Shown in pieces: positions 8,179 through 19,763 of a stretch of 64,000 nucleotides of DNA. The translations under genes were made by a program, and so were the position numbers. Numbering within the stretch: position 1 is the stretch's first letter; each line of letters opens with the position of its first letter. Below the pieces are notes generated by a model that ran no database searches, was not told where the DNA came from, and saw nothing but the letters and a program-made list of their open reading frames with translations. Source of the DNA: Rhodospirillaceae bacterium (GTDB lineage Bacteria; Pseudomonadota; Alphaproteobacteria; Kiloniellales; DSM-21159); contig CP030885.1 in the NCBI GenBank assembly GCA_006969625.1, positions 2,491,430-2,555,429 on the forward strand. Reading direction: 5' to 3'.

Positions 8179-9516
8179 ATGAGCGATACCAGCAAGACGG
8201 TTACCTCCAGCAACCCCGAGACCCAGGTGCTGCACGCCGGCTGGCGGGCGGATGCGGCGACCGGCGCCGTGGCCGTGCCGATCTACCAGACCACCAGCTA
8301 CCAGTTCGCCAGCACCGAGCATGCGGAGAACCTCTTCGCGCTGAAGGAACTGGGCAACATCTACACGCGCATCATGAACCCGACCTGCGACGTGCTGGAG
8401 AAGCGCGTGGCCGCGCTCGAAGGCGGCGTCGGCGGACTCGCCGTCGCCTCCGGCCAGGCCGCCAGCGCCATGGCGATCCAGAACATCGCCCAGGCCGGCG
8501 ACAACGTGGTCACCTCGACCGACCTCTACGGCGGCACCTGGAACCTCTTCGCCCACACGCTGCCCCAGCAGGGTATCGAGGTCCGCTTCGTCGACCCGAA
8601 GGATCCCGAGAACTTCCGCCGGGCGACCGACGAGAAGACCCGCGCCTATTATGCCGAGACCCTGCCGAACCCGAAGCTGACCGTCTTCCCGATCGCCGAG
8701 GTGGCCGCGATCGGCCGCGATCTGGGCGTGCCGCTCATCGTCGACAACACTGCGGCCCCGGTGCTTTGCAAGCCGATCGAGCACGGTGCGGCGATCGTCG
8801 TCTACTCGACGACCAAGTGGCTGGGCGGCCACGGCACCTCGATCGGCGGACTGATCGTCGACGGCGGCCACTTCGACTGGGAGGGCAACGCCGAGCGCTT
8901 CCCGCTGCTCAACCAGCCCGACCCCAGCTACCACGGCGCCGTCTGGACCCAGGCCGTCAAGCCGCTGGGGCCGATCGCCTACATCATAAAGGCGCGCGTC
9001 ACCTTGCTGCGCGATGCCGGCGCGGCGATGAGCCCCTTCAACGCCTTCCAGTTCCTGCAGGGGCTGGAGACCCTGCCGCTGCGCATCCGCGAGCACAGCC
9101 GCAACGGCCAGAAGGTCGCCGAGTTCCTGCGCGACCATCAGGCCGTGAAGTCGGTGACCTACCCCGCCCTGCAGACCGACGCCGAGCAGAAACGGCGGGC
9201 CGATACCTATCTCAAGGGCGGCTACGGCGGTTTGGTCGGCTTCGAACTGACCGGCGGCACGGAACAGGGCCGCAAGTTCATCGAGAGCCTGGAGCTGTTC
9301 TACCACGTCGCCAACATCGGCGATGCGCGCAGCCTGGCGATCCACCCGGCGACCACCACCCACTCCCAGCTTACGCCGGACGAGCAGGCCGCGAGCGGCG
9401 TCACGCCGGGCTACGTCCGCCTGTCGGTCGGCATCGAACACATCGACGACATCCTCGCCGACCTGGACCAGGCACTGACTGTCGCGACCGGCACCACCGC
9501 CAAGGCGGCCGAGTAG
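8179..9516 (+). CDS. metY: O-acetylhomoserine sulfhydrylase (O-acetylhomoserine aminocarboxypropyltransferase)
   Basis: A 445-residue PLP enzyme of the Cys/Met metabolism family that makes homocysteine from O-acetylhomoserine and sulfide in the cytoplasm. The family marks are an opening TQVLHAGW, the YTRIMNPTCDVLEKRVAALE substrate region, and YSTTKWLGGHG with the PLP Lys at residue 213. The length near 430-445 and the GHGTSIGG segment separate MetY from the shorter cystathionine enzymes. The start at 8179 has AAGGAG nine bases upstream. Control by the two SAM-II aptamers just upstream fits feedback by SAM, the end product of the pathway. The paralogue MetZ (O-succinylhomoserine) is less likely but not excluded. 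Confidence 0.92.
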   Translation: MSDTSKTVTSSNPETQVLHAGWRADAATGAVAVPIYQTTSYQFASTEHAENLFALKELGNIYTRIMNPTCDVLEKRVAALEGGVGGLAVASGQAASAMAIQNIAQAGDNVVTSTDLYGGTWNLFAHTLPQQGIEVRFVDPKDPENFRRATDEKTRAYYAETLPNPKLTVFPIAEVAAIGRDLGVPLIVDNTAAPVLCKPIEHGAAIVVYSTTKWLGGHGTSIGGLIVDGGHFDWEGNAERFPLLNQPDPSYHGAVWTQAVKPLGPIAYIIKARVTLLRDAGAAMSPFNAFQFLQGLETLPLRIREHSRNGQKVAEFLRDHQAVKSVTYPALQTDAEQKRRADTYLKGGYGGLVGFELTGGTEQGRKFIESLELFYHVANIGDARSLAIHPATTTHSQLTPDEQAASGVTPGYVRLSVGIEHIDDILADLDQALTVATGTTAKAAE

Positions 9517-9595
9517 CGCCGCGCCTCGCGCCATGACGATCCAAGGGGCGGTCCCGCGCGGCCGCCCCGTCGCCCCGCTGAGGATTCCGCAAGAG

Positions 9596-10138
9596 ATGAA
9601 CCGGCTTTCGCCGCCGGCCCTGCTCGTCGTCGACGCGCAGGCGGCGCTCGACGACCCCCGCTGGGGCCGCCGCAACAACCCGGATGCCGAGCGCACGATC
9701 GGCTCGCTGCTGGCGGCTTGGCGAGCCGAGGGTGCACCGGTGGTGCATGTACACCACCTGCCGACGGACCCGAATTCGACCTTCCAGGGGACCGGAAGCA
9801 CCACCAAGCCGGAAGCCCTGCCACTGGACGGCGAATGGGTGGTCTGGAAGTCGACGCCCTCGGCCTTCGCCGCCACCAGCCTCGTCCGCCTGCTGGAGAC
9901 TGCCGGCATCGACAGGTTGGCGATCTGCGGCTTCGTCACGGAGAACTCGGTAGAGGCGACGGCGCGCGCTGCAGGGACCCTCGGCTACCGCACCCAGGTG
10001 ATCGCCGATGCCTGCGCCACCTTCGACAAACGCGACCTGGACGGCCGCCTGTGGTGCGCGGAAGAGGTGCATGCCCTGAGCCTGGCCAACCTCAACGGGG
10101 ACTACGCCAAGGTCGTCTCCGCGTCCGACTTTCTCTAG
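9596..10138 (+). CDS. Isochorismatase-family (cysteine hydrolase-like) protein
   Basis: A 180-residue alpha/beta hydrolase of the isochorismatase superfamily. The triad positions are readable: Asp13 in LLVVDAQ and Lys85 in VVWKSTPSAF, but the position where the catalytic Cys sits (GFVTENSVEATARAA) is Ser118. The cis-peptide segment before it is normal, so the fold is intact but the chemistry may differ from true amidases such as nicotinamidase. The start at 9596 makes the protein begin MNRLSPPALLVVD; an upstream ATG at 9533 would add 21 residues of low-complexity lead. It follows metY closely in the same direction and its stop overlaps the 3' end of the opposite decarboxylase gene. Confidence 0.8.
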   Translation: MNRLSPPALLVVDAQAALDDPRWGRRNNPDAERTIGSLLAAWRAEGAPVVHVHHLPTDPNSTFQGTGSTTKPEALPLDGEWVVWKSTPSAFAATSLVRLLETAGIDRLAICGFVTENSVEATARAAGTLGYRTQVIADACATFDKRDLDGRLWCAEEVHALSLANLNGDYAKVVSASDFL

Positions 10139-11576
10139 CGGCCGCTCTGCGGCAATGCTCGCGCGATCTCCCGCACCGCGGCCCAGCCTTCCGCCAAGTG
10201 ACGCCTCTGGGTATAGGTCTGACCGACCGACCAGCGGATGGCGAAGCGCTCGCCGCTCTCGCTCGGCACGCGCACCTGAGTCAGATAGAGCCGGCCGTCG
10301 TCGTTCACCGCATGCAGCAGGCGCTCGTTGAGCGCGTCGAGCGCGGCAGGGTCATCGACGCCGGCCGGCATATAGCGGAAGGTGAAGAGGGCTAGGCGCA
10401 GGCGCGTCGTCAACTCGAAGTCCGGCGCCGCTGCGACCTCGCCCGCCAGCTCCTCGGCCCAGGCGATGTGGTCGCGGATCATGCCTTGCAGGCGCTCCAC
10501 CCCGTAGGAGCGGATGACGAACCAGAGCTTGAGGGCGCGGAAGCGGCGGCCGAGCGGCACCGACCAGTCGCGGTAGTCGATCACCTGGCCGGCCTCGCGC
10601 GACTGCAGGAAGGCGGGCAGGATCGATAGGGTGCGGATCAGCGCCTCCGGCTCCCGCACGAAGTGGGCCGAACAGTCGAAGTTGGTGAACAGCCACTTGT
10701 GCGGGTTGAAGACGAAGCTGTCGGCGTGCTCGATGCCGTCGAGCATCCAGCGCTGCTCCGGCAGGATCAGGGCGGAGCCGGCCCAGGCGGCGTCGACGTG
10801 GAGGAAGACGCCGTGCCGCCGGCAGATCTCGCCGATCGGCCGCAGCGGATCGACGGCACCCACCCCCGTCGCCCCAGCGAGGCGACGACGCAGGCCGACA
10901 CCAGCCCGGCCGCCTTGTCGGCCGCAATCGCCGCCTCCAGCGCCGCCGGCTGCATGGCGAACTCGTCGTCGACCGGAATCTTGCGCAGGAAGTCGCTGCC
11001 GATACCGGCGATCCGCACCCCCTTCTCGGTCGCACTGTGGGTCTGGCCCGAGGTGTAGACGGCCACTTGCGGGGCCGCATGCAGTCCCTGGGCATTGCTG
11101 CGCCAGCCGGTCGCGCGCTCCCGCGCCGTCAGCAAGGCGCAGAGGATGGCACCGGAGGCCGAGTCCTGGATCACGCCGTGGAAGCCCTCGGGCAGGCCGG
11201 TCATCTGGCGCAGCCAGTCGAGGACCTTGGTCTCCATCTCGGTGGCCGCCGGCGAGGTCTGCCAGAGCATGCATTGCGCGCCCAGCGTCGCCGTCAGCAT
11301 CTCGGCCAGGATCGAGGGCGGGCTGGCGTTGGCCGGGAAGTAGGCGAAGAAGCGCGGGTGCTGCCAATGGGTGATGCCGGGCAGCACGTCGCGCTGGAAG
11401 TCGGCGAAGATCGCCTCCATCGGTTCGCCCTGTCGCGGCGGCGCGTCCGGCAGCCGGGCGGCGATCTCGCCGGGCCGCGTCTGGGCGCGCACGGGGTAGC
11501 GCTCGACGCCTTCCAGGTAATCGGCCATCCAGTCGACGAAGGCATGGCCGTGCCGCCGGAACTCTTCGAAGTCCAT
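10135..11576 (-). pseudogene. Pyridoxal-dependent aromatic amino acid decarboxylase, single-base frameshift
   Basis: Two reading frames together spell one group II decarboxylase of 480 residues. The first part (11576 down to about 10880) runs MDFEEFRRHGHAFVDWMADY to SACVVASLG; the second resumes as ATGVGAVDPLRPIGEI and carries HVDAAWAGSA and the PLP-lysine segment FNPHKWLFTNFDCSAHFV, ending at 10135. The break is at the C4 run 10872-10875 (G4 on the coding strand): one more G restores the frame and a 480-residue protein, the normal family length. Nothing else is damaged, so it is either a very recent mutation or a sequencing error in the run. The FNPHKW and DCSA marks suggest aromatic-L-amino-acid (tyrosine, tryptophan or DOPA) decarboxylase. 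Confidence 0.8.
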
Positions 11577-11587
11577 GCGTCCGGGCC

Positions 11588-12676
11588 CTAACCGAAGGCC
11601 AAGCTGCGCATGTTCAGCACGCCTTGCTCGCCGTAGGGGGCGTAGGCGCGCGCCTTGTCCAGGAAGCGCATGTAGCTTTCGTGCACCCTGGCCGTCAGCG
11701 CATCGCTCGCCGCGACCTCCTCCAGCACTTCGCGGCTGACCTCGCCAAGGCGTTCAACGACCGCATCCGGGAAGCGCCGCACCTCGACCTGGTGGTCCTC
11801 CAGCATCGCCTCGAAGGCTTGGACGTTGTGGAACGTGAAATCTGCCAGGGTCTCGATCGAGGTCGTCCAGGCGGCGGTGCGCACGACCGCCTGTAGGTCC
11901 GGCTCCAGCGCGTCGAAGACGGCGCGGTTGAAGATCACCTCCAGGCCCGGCCCCGGCTCGTGAAATCCTGGCATGTAGTAGTACTTGGCGAAGCGGTGCA
12001 GGCCGAAGGCAATGTCGTTCCAGGGGCCGATCCAATCGGCGCCGTCGACCGTGCCGGCCGCCAGCGCCGGCATGATCTCGCCCGGAGGGGTCAGCACCGG
12101 CGCGGCGCCGAGCCGGCGCAGCACCTCCCCGCCCAGCCCGGCGATGCGGAACTTGAGGCCCTGGAAGTCCTCGACTGCACTGATCTCCTTGTTGAACCAG
12201 CCGCCCGCCTGGGTGCCGGAGGAGCCGGCGTAGAAGGGCACCACGCCGAAGGGGGCGTAGGCCTCGTCCCATAGGGCCTGCCCTTCGCCGAAGCGCAGCC
12301 AGGCGGTGAACTCGACGGCCGTCATGCCGAACGGCACGCCGGTGAAGTAATGCAGCGCCTGAGACTTGCCGACCCAGTAGTAGGGCGTGGAATGCGCCAG
12401 ATCGGCGGTGCCTTGGCGCACGGCATCCAGCGCCTCGAACGTCGGCACCAGCTCCCCGGCTGGATAGAGCTTGATCTCCAACCGACCGCCGGACAGGGCG
12501 GCCAGCCGCTCGGCGAAGCGCGTGGCGTTGACGCCCACACCAGGGGCGTTGGCTGGCCAAGTGGTGACCATGGTCAGGCTCCGGGTGGCGGACTGCGCCA
12601 GCGCCGGCGCGGCCAAGGGCATGGCAGCGGTCGCCGTGGCGGCGGTCTGCAGGAAGCGGCGGCGGGACGCGGGCAT
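11588..12676 (-). CDS. TRAP transporter substrate-binding protein, DctP family, Tat-exported
   Basis: A 362-residue periplasmic solute receptor. The N-terminus has a twin-arginine signal (SRRRFLQTAATATAAM, then APALAQS), as often in the DctP subfamily that works as dimers for 2-oxo acids and similar ligands. The family features follow: the LTMVTTWPANAPGVG strand, KLYPAGELVPTFEALDAVRQG, and a WTTSIETLADF region near the C-terminus. No permease genes of the DctQ or DctM type stand next to it, so it is an orphan here; its permease must be elsewhere. It lies 11 bases before the frameshifted decarboxylase in the same direction and may share its transcript. Confidence 0.9.
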   Translation of the reverse strand: MPASRRRFLQTAATATAAMPLAAPALAQSATRSLTMVTTWPANAPGVGVNATRFAERLAALSGGRLEIKLYPAGELVPTFEALDAVRQGTADLAHSTPYYWVGKSQALHYFTGVPFGMTAVEFTAWLRFGEGQALWDEAYAPFGVVPFYAGSSGTQAGGWFNKEISAVEDFQGLKFRIAGLGGEVLRRLGAAPVLTPPGEIMPALAAGTVDGADWIGPWNDIAFGLHRFAKYYYMPGFHEPGPGLEVIFNRAVFDALEPDLQAVVRTAAWTTSIETLADFTFHNVQAFEAMLEDHQVEVRRFPDAVVERLGEVSREVLEEVAASDALTARVHESYMRFLDKARAYAPYGEQGVLNMRSLAFG

Positions 12677-12744
12677 GGAGCGATCCTTCCGGGGATGGCG
12701 GACGATCCGCCATTCTGCCTGCCGCGGCAGCGCGTCGCCATCAC

Positions 12745-14817
<2,073 letters not shown>

Positions 14818-14864
14818 GGCGATAATCTATCCTGCCCGCAGGCCGAGGCCACCGCCGCCCGGCT

Positions 14865-17399
14865 TTGCCCCGGGGCGGAGAAAAATCGGTCCCGTTAACC
14901 AAATCGTTCTCGGAGTCCGCTAGACACTATACGGCCTTGCTGCATTCACCGGATGCGAGGCGAAGCGGCAACGTGCAGGCTGCCGCTTGGGGATCTCGCG
15001 GCGCTTGGGGAGATCGCGCCTTGGACCTTGCCTCCGCCGACGGCGCCGGAACGAACCTCGCCGCCTGGGCGGACTTCGACAAGCTGGCCAACTCCGCGCG
15101 GCTGCAGGAGGCGGCGGGCTGGTGGGATGCCCTGGCCGGCAACGGGCCCGCGCCGGCCGCGGCGGCCAAGGAAAGCCTGCCCGCGACCCTTCGGCCATCC
15201 GCCGTCCTTATGGATGTTCTGGACGGTGCACGCGACTTCCGGCTCTCTCTGGTCGGCGAGCGGGTCAAGCGATTCACCGAGACCCACCGGGTCGGCGCAA
15301 GGGCCTCAACGGTCTTCGGTCCGCTCGACTCCAGCAAGGTCATGGCAGATCTGCAGGCCGCCGTCGGTAAACGCCGACCCGTCTTGGGCGCCCCTGGCTA
15401 TGCCGGTTCGGACACCTCGATCACCCGCGCCTTGCACCTGGTGCTGCCGCTGACGGATGCGACTGGCGCGGTCACGCAGTTGCTGGTCGTCGTCGACTTC
15501 CTGGCCGAAGGCCCGCTGACCGCCCCTCATCCGGATGCGCTGGCACCGCCACCGGGCTGGCGCCGGCGTGCGCTTGGCGCGTTCGCCGTCCTCTTCGCCG
15601 CGTTCCTCGGCGCCGGCGGATACCTCTACCACCTGCTGGAGGGTCTGGAACACGACCGCCTGCTGCGTCAGAGCCAGCATCTTCAGGGGATTGTCGGCGG
15701 CGCCTTGCGGGAACTGGAACGCGACATCGCCACTGTGGCGGCGAGGATCGCCGACGGCAAGATTCGCGATCTGGCGGACTTCCAGCGTCTGAACGACACG
15801 CTTTTTTCCACGCACCCGGCCGGCGAGGCCATTCGCGCGGTGGCCTTGGCCGTCGAGGTCGACGCCGAGGCGCCCGAGACGTTTAGCGGCCTCGTGCAAC
15901 GGCTCGTCTCCCCGGATTTGGCTCGCCTGCCTTGGCCGCCAACCTCACAGGCGCAACGCTATCCGGCCCTGCTGATCTGGCGCGACCATAAGGACCCGAA
16001 GATCCTGGGCTACGATGCCTATAGCAACACGGAACGGCGGGCGGCCCTGCAGCGCACCTTTTCGTCCGGCGGCCCGCAGGTCTCGGCACCCGTAGTCCTC
16101 TCGCAGGACGCGGGCGGCGGGCCGGCACCAGTCAGCGCGCTGTTGGTCCACCGGATCGCCGGGCCTTTCGTCTTGCAGGCCCGGGACGATACGCTCGTGC
16201 AGCCGACATCCGCCGCCATCGCGATCGGCGTGACTCTCAACGATGTCGTCGTCGCCGCGCTCGGCCCGGACCGCGATGACATCAACCTTCTGGTCTTCGA
16301 TGCCGGCCTCGCCTCCGGTGCGCCCTCGGCCGCAAACGGCGAGGCCGTGCCGATCTTGTCCGTTCCCGACGAGTTGATGGTCGAGCCGCTTGAGGGCCGC
16401 GGCACGACGGCGCACCTGACATTCGCCGGCCGCTCGATCGGCCTGTGGCTCGAACCGCGGGCCTTTTTCGCCCGGAATCTCGCCGAGAGCGTCTCAGCCG
16501 GCCTGATCGCCCTGGGCTTCCTGCTGTCCGGCTCGGCCGCCCTCTTCGTCTATCGCGCCGGCATCAGCCAGGCCACCCTGGAGCGCCAAGTCGCCCAGCG
16601 TACGCTGGAAATCGCCACGCTCAACCGCGAGCTGACCGCCAAGGCCAACCAGGCCATCACCGCCGACACCGCGAAATCGCGTCTGCTCGCCACGCTCAGC
16701 CACGAACTGCGCACGCCGCTGAACGGCATTCTGGGCTTCACCGATCTGTTGCGTCTGCGCTTCGACAGCTTATCGCCGGAACGACAGCACAGCTACATCG
16801 ATACCGTCGCCGAGGCCGGCCAGCACATGCAACGGGTGATCACCCGCTTCCTCGAGCTGTCGCAGGACACGCCGCGGGCGGAAAGCCTGAACATTGAGCG
16901 ACTGCCGCTCGACGAACTCGGGTCCTGGCTCGAAGCCATGCTGCGCCCGACGGCGGAGAAGTTCGGGGTTCGCCTGGAGGTGGCGCTCGGAAACGGTCGG
17001 CCGGCGGCCGTGCATGCCGACCGGGTGGCGCTGCGCCAGGCGCTGCTGAACTTCATCGACAATGCCGTGAAGTTCACGCCGGCCGGCGGATCGGTGCGCG
17101 TCGAGGCGGTGCTCGCAGACAACGGCGCCGTTCTGCGGGTGGCCGACACCGGCGTCGGCATGCCGCCGGCTCGCCTGGCGGCTCTGGAGGAGCCGCTCGC
17201 CGGGGGCGGCACGGTCCCTGTCCACGGCAGCGCCGGGCTCGGCCTCGGCCTGACGCTGTCGCGCAGTCTGCTCGCGTTGATGGACTTCGACATGGAAGTC
17301 CGCTCCAGCGTCGGCGAGGGAACCACCGTCGAAGTCCGCATTCCCGCCCATGCCGTCGAGCTGGCAGAACGCCGCCCAACACCGACCAAGATCGCCTGA
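14865..17399 (+). CDS. PAS-containing transmembrane sensor histidine kinase
   Basis: Up to 844 residues. An N-terminal PAS_5-like domain (about 55-210, LRPSAVLMDVLDGARDFRLS and RALHLVLPLTD) comes before a first membrane helix at about 225-250. An extracytoplasmic sensor region of about 300 residues and a second membrane helix near 540-565 follow. Then come HisKA with the phospho-His in ATLSHELRTPLNG (His613), the N box NFIDNAVKFTP, and G boxes VADTGVGM and GSAGLGLGLTLS. The only start giving full length is TTG at 14865; a GTG at 14973 or another site may be the true one, since no good ribosome site is seen. No response regulator adjoins it, so its partner is unknown. Confidence 0.85.
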   Translation: MPRGGEKSVPLTKSFSESARHYTALLHSPDARRSGNVQAAAWGSRGAWGDRALDLASADGAGTNLAAWADFDKLANSARLQEAAGWWDALAGNGPAPAAAAKESLPATLRPSAVLMDVLDGARDFRLSLVGERVKRFTETHRVGARASTVFGPLDSSKVMADLQAAVGKRRPVLGAPGYAGSDTSITRALHLVLPLTDATGAVTQLLVVVDFLAEGPLTAPHPDALAPPPGWRRRALGAFAVLFAAFLGAGGYLYHLLEGLEHDRLLRQSQHLQGIVGGALRELERDIATVAARIADGKIRDLADFQRLNDTLFSTHPAGEAIRAVALAVEVDAEAPETFSGLVQRLVSPDLARLPWPPTSQAQRYPALLIWRDHKDPKILGYDAYSNTERRAALQRTFSSGGPQVSAPVVLSQDAGGGPAPVSALLVHRIAGPFVLQARDDTLVQPTSAAIAIGVTLNDVVVAALGPDRDDINLLVFDAGLASGAPSAANGEAVPILSVPDELMVEPLEGRGTTAHLTFAGRSIGLWLEPRAFFARNLAESVSAGLIALGFLLSGSAALFVYRAGISQATLERQVAQRTLEIATLNRELTAKANQAITADTAKSRLLATLSHELRTPLNGILGFTDLLRLRFDSLSPERQHSYIDTVAEAGQHMQRVITRFLELSQDTPRAESLNIERLPLDELGSWLEAMLRPTAEKFGVRLEVALGNGRPAAVHADRVALRQALLNFIDNAVKFTPAGGSVRVEAVLADNGAVLRVADTGVGMPPARLAALEEPLAGGGTVPVHGSAGLGLGLTLSRSLLALMDFDMEVRSSVGEGTTVEVRIPAHAVELAERRPTPTKIA

Positions 17400-17471
17400 G
17401 GGCCAATACGACCTCTGCCGGCGGGTCGGGCTGGAGCCTGTCGGCGACGCCCGCGTCGATGACGCCACGGC

Positions 17472-18383
17472 TCAGGCGCTGCCGGCCTGGCGCGCCGGCT
17501 CCAGGCCGGCGTCCAGCGCCGCGTCGTAGGCACCCTCCAGCCAGAGGCGGATGGTCTCCACCTCGGCACGGCTGAGCAGGGCCGGCGCGTGCCCGGCCTC
17601 CGGCACCTCGACAAGGGTCGCCTGGGGGCCGCGCAAGGTCATCTGCGCCGCCGTATTCGCGCTCAGCAGATCGGAGAAGAGACCGCGCAGCAACAAGACC
17701 GGACAGGAGATCGAGTCCCAGACCGGCCAGATGTCGACGTCCTCGAGCGGGCCGGCGACGAAGGCGTCGCCGATGCGCGGGTCGTAGTTCGGGATGTAGC
17801 CGCCGCCGGGCCTCTCGCGCAGCGAATCGCCGATCAGCTTGCGCCACTGCGCCTCGCTGAGGTCGCCGAAGGTGGCGTAGGCCTTGCGCAGGTGTTTGTC
17901 GGCCTCGGCCAAGTCGGCGAAGACCCATTCGCGCCCGACGTACTCGGCAATGCGCTCCAACGCGGCCTTCGGGATCAGCGGCCCGACGTCGTTGACCACC
18001 AGCCGGCGAATCGGCTGGCCGCCGGGCTGCGCCGCCAGCATCATGCCGATCAGCCCGCCCATGGAGGTGCCCACCCAGTCGACCTCATCCACCTGCAGGC
18101 GGGCGAGCAGCGCGTTCATGTCCTGGAGGTACTGGGGATAGCCGTAGTCGGCCGGGTTGCGCAGCCAGTCGCTCTCGCCGCGTCCGGCCACGTCTGGGCA
18201 GACCACGCGCCAGCCGGCCGATGCCAGGTGCGCCGCCAGAGCGTCGAAATCGCGACCGCTGCGAGTCAGGCCATGCACGCAGACCGCCGTCCGCTCGGCG
18301 TCGGCGGCGCCCCATTCCCGATAGGCGAGTCGGTGGAAGCCTGCCGACGACAGGCCCTTTATCGACTTTTGCTGCGGTTCCAC
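17472..18383 (-). CDS. Alpha/beta hydrolase
   Basis: A 303-residue soluble alpha/beta hydrolase. The oxyanion motif VCVHGLTRSGRDF is followed by PDVAGRGESDW, the nucleophile elbow is VGTSMGGLIG, the acid is probably in LLLRGLFSD, and the His in PEAGHAPAL. It is of the general esterase/haloperoxidase-like class with a lid between strands 6 and 7; the substrate cannot be told. It stands alone between the histidine kinase and the ornithine decarboxylase gene, read leftward. Confidence 0.88.
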   Translation of the reverse strand: MEPQQKSIKGLSSAGFHRLAYREWGAADAERTAVCVHGLTRSGRDFDALAAHLASAGWRVVCPDVAGRGESDWLRNPADYGYPQYLQDMNALLARLQVDEVDWVGTSMGGLIGMMLAAQPGGQPIRRLVVNDVGPLIPKAALERIAEYVGREWVFADLAEADKHLRKAYATFGDLSEAQWRKLIGDSLRERPGGGYIPNYDPRIGDAFVAGPLEDVDIWPVWDSISCPVLLLRGLFSDLLSANTAAQMTLRGPQATLVEVPEAGHAPALLSRAEVETIRLWLEGAYDAALDAGLEPARQAGSA

Positions 18384-18474
18384 GCCCCCTCCCCGCTCGC
18401 CGGTCGGCTCGGACAGCTATCCCAACGATTCTAGACGCTGCTGTCCATGGCTCTGTGAACGCCCGCCGGCGCGC

Positions 18475-19683
18475 TCACGCCGCGTGGCCCTCCATCCGTG
18501 CCGCGAGGGGTGCGTCGCCCACCGTCACGAAGGTCTCCGGGTAGAAGCCGTTGAAGTGGGTGGCGAGTGCGTTGGAATAGGCGCCGACCTGGTCGACCTC
18601 GATCCAGTCGCCCTCGCGTACGTCGGCCGGCAGAGCGAAGCGCTGCGGCAGCACGTCGAGGGAATCGCAGGTCGGGCCGTTGACGACGAACTCGTGCAAC
18701 TCGTCCGCCGGCGCCGGACCGTCCGGGCGCACCAGGCGCACCGGCAGGCGGATGCCGGCGTCGACCATCTCCGACAGGCTGCCGTAGATGCCGTCGTTGA
18801 CGTAGAGCCGCGCGTCCTTGCGGAGCTGCACCTGGATCAGTAGCGAGCAGCCCGAGGCGACCAGCGCCCGCCCCGGCTCGCAGAGAACCTCGAGCCCGGA
18901 AAATCCGTTGTGTTCGAGACCGCGGCGGATCTCCTCGAAGTAGAGCGACAACTCCGGTGCCACCATCTCGACGTAGTCGGCGGGAAAGCCGCCGCCGACG
19001 TCCAGGCAGGCCAGCTCCACACCGGCTTCGGCGGCGACCCGGCCGCAGATCTCCAGCGCCGTGCCGTAGGCGCCGGGCGTGCGGCACTGGCTGCCGACGT
19101 GGAAGGCGAGCCCGGCCCGGCAGCCGGCTTCCCTCGCCCGCCGCAGCAGGGCCACCGCCTCGCTTTCGGCACAGCCGAACTTGGCGGCCAGGTGGTAGAG
19201 CGTGCCGGCCGCCGGCGGCGTCGCCAGGCGCACCACGACGACCAGGTCCTCGCGGCGCCCTTGAGCGGTTTCCTCCAGCACCTTCTCCAGCTCGCTCGGG
19301 TGGTCGACCACGAAGTGCTGCACGCCGTAGACCTCGTAGGCGGTGCGGATTACTGCCCGGCCCTTCACGGGGTGCATGAAGTAGGTCTGCGCGTCGGGAT
19401 AGGTCTCGGCGATCTGGGCGATCTCGGGCAGGCTGGCGGTGTCGAAGTGGCGGATGCCCGCACGGTAGAGCGCACGCAACACGGCCGGTGCCGGATTGCA
19501 CTTCACGGCATAGAGGACGGTGCCCGGAAAGCCCTCCAGGAAGGCGCGCGCGTTCTCGGCCAGGCGCCGCGGCCTCAGCAGGTAGACCGGGTAGCTCGGC
19601 CGCAGGGCGCGGGCCACGGCCTCGGCGTCGGCGTAGTGGGCGGCGCGGCCGGCGGACGCGGGCGCGGTGGGCTGCGCAGGCAT
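18475..19683 (-). CDS. Ornithine decarboxylase, fold type III (alanine-racemase fold)
   Basis: A 402-residue PLP enzyme that decarboxylates ornithine to putrescine at the head of polyamine synthesis. PLP Lys61 stands in LYAVKCNPAP, the HVGSQCRTPGAY and DVGGGFPADY phosphate-side segments and CEPGRALVASG are present, and the C-terminal GPTCDSLDVL carries the Cys that reaches across the dimer to the active site. The short length and this order match the eukaryotic-like bacterial ODC found in Alphaproteobacteria; some relatives also take lysine. It reads leftward after the Rieske oxygenase gene, with an 80-base gap. Confidence 0.92.
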   Translation of the reverse strand: MPAQPTAPASAGRAAHYADAEAVARALRPSYPVYLLRPRRLAENARAFLEGFPGTVLYAVKCNPAPAVLRALYRAGIRHFDTASLPEIAQIAETYPDAQTYFMHPVKGRAVIRTAYEVYGVQHFVVDHPSELEKVLEETAQGRREDLVVVVRLATPPAAGTLYHLAAKFGCAESEAVALLRRAREAGCRAGLAFHVGSQCRTPGAYGTALEICGRVAAEAGVELACLDVGGGFPADYVEMVAPELSLYFEEIRRGLEHNGFSGLEVLCEPGRALVASGCSLLIQVQLRKDARLYVNDGIYGSLSEMVDAGIRLPVRLVRPDGPAPADELHEFVVNGPTCDSLDVLPQRFALPADVREGDWIEVDQVGAYSNALATHFNGFYPETFVTVGDAPLAARMEGHAA

Positions 19684-19763
19684 GGCGGGCGGCCTCTCGC
19701 TGCGGGTAAACGCCAGACCGCCTTCATGGCCCCGCCGGCCGTCCGGCGCAAGACCCGCCTCGC

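Noticed and set aside
10072..10138. Overlap of the isochorismatase gene with the decarboxylase 3' end as a regulatory antisense
   Set aside because: Only 4 bases of coding sequence overlap; no structure is seen.
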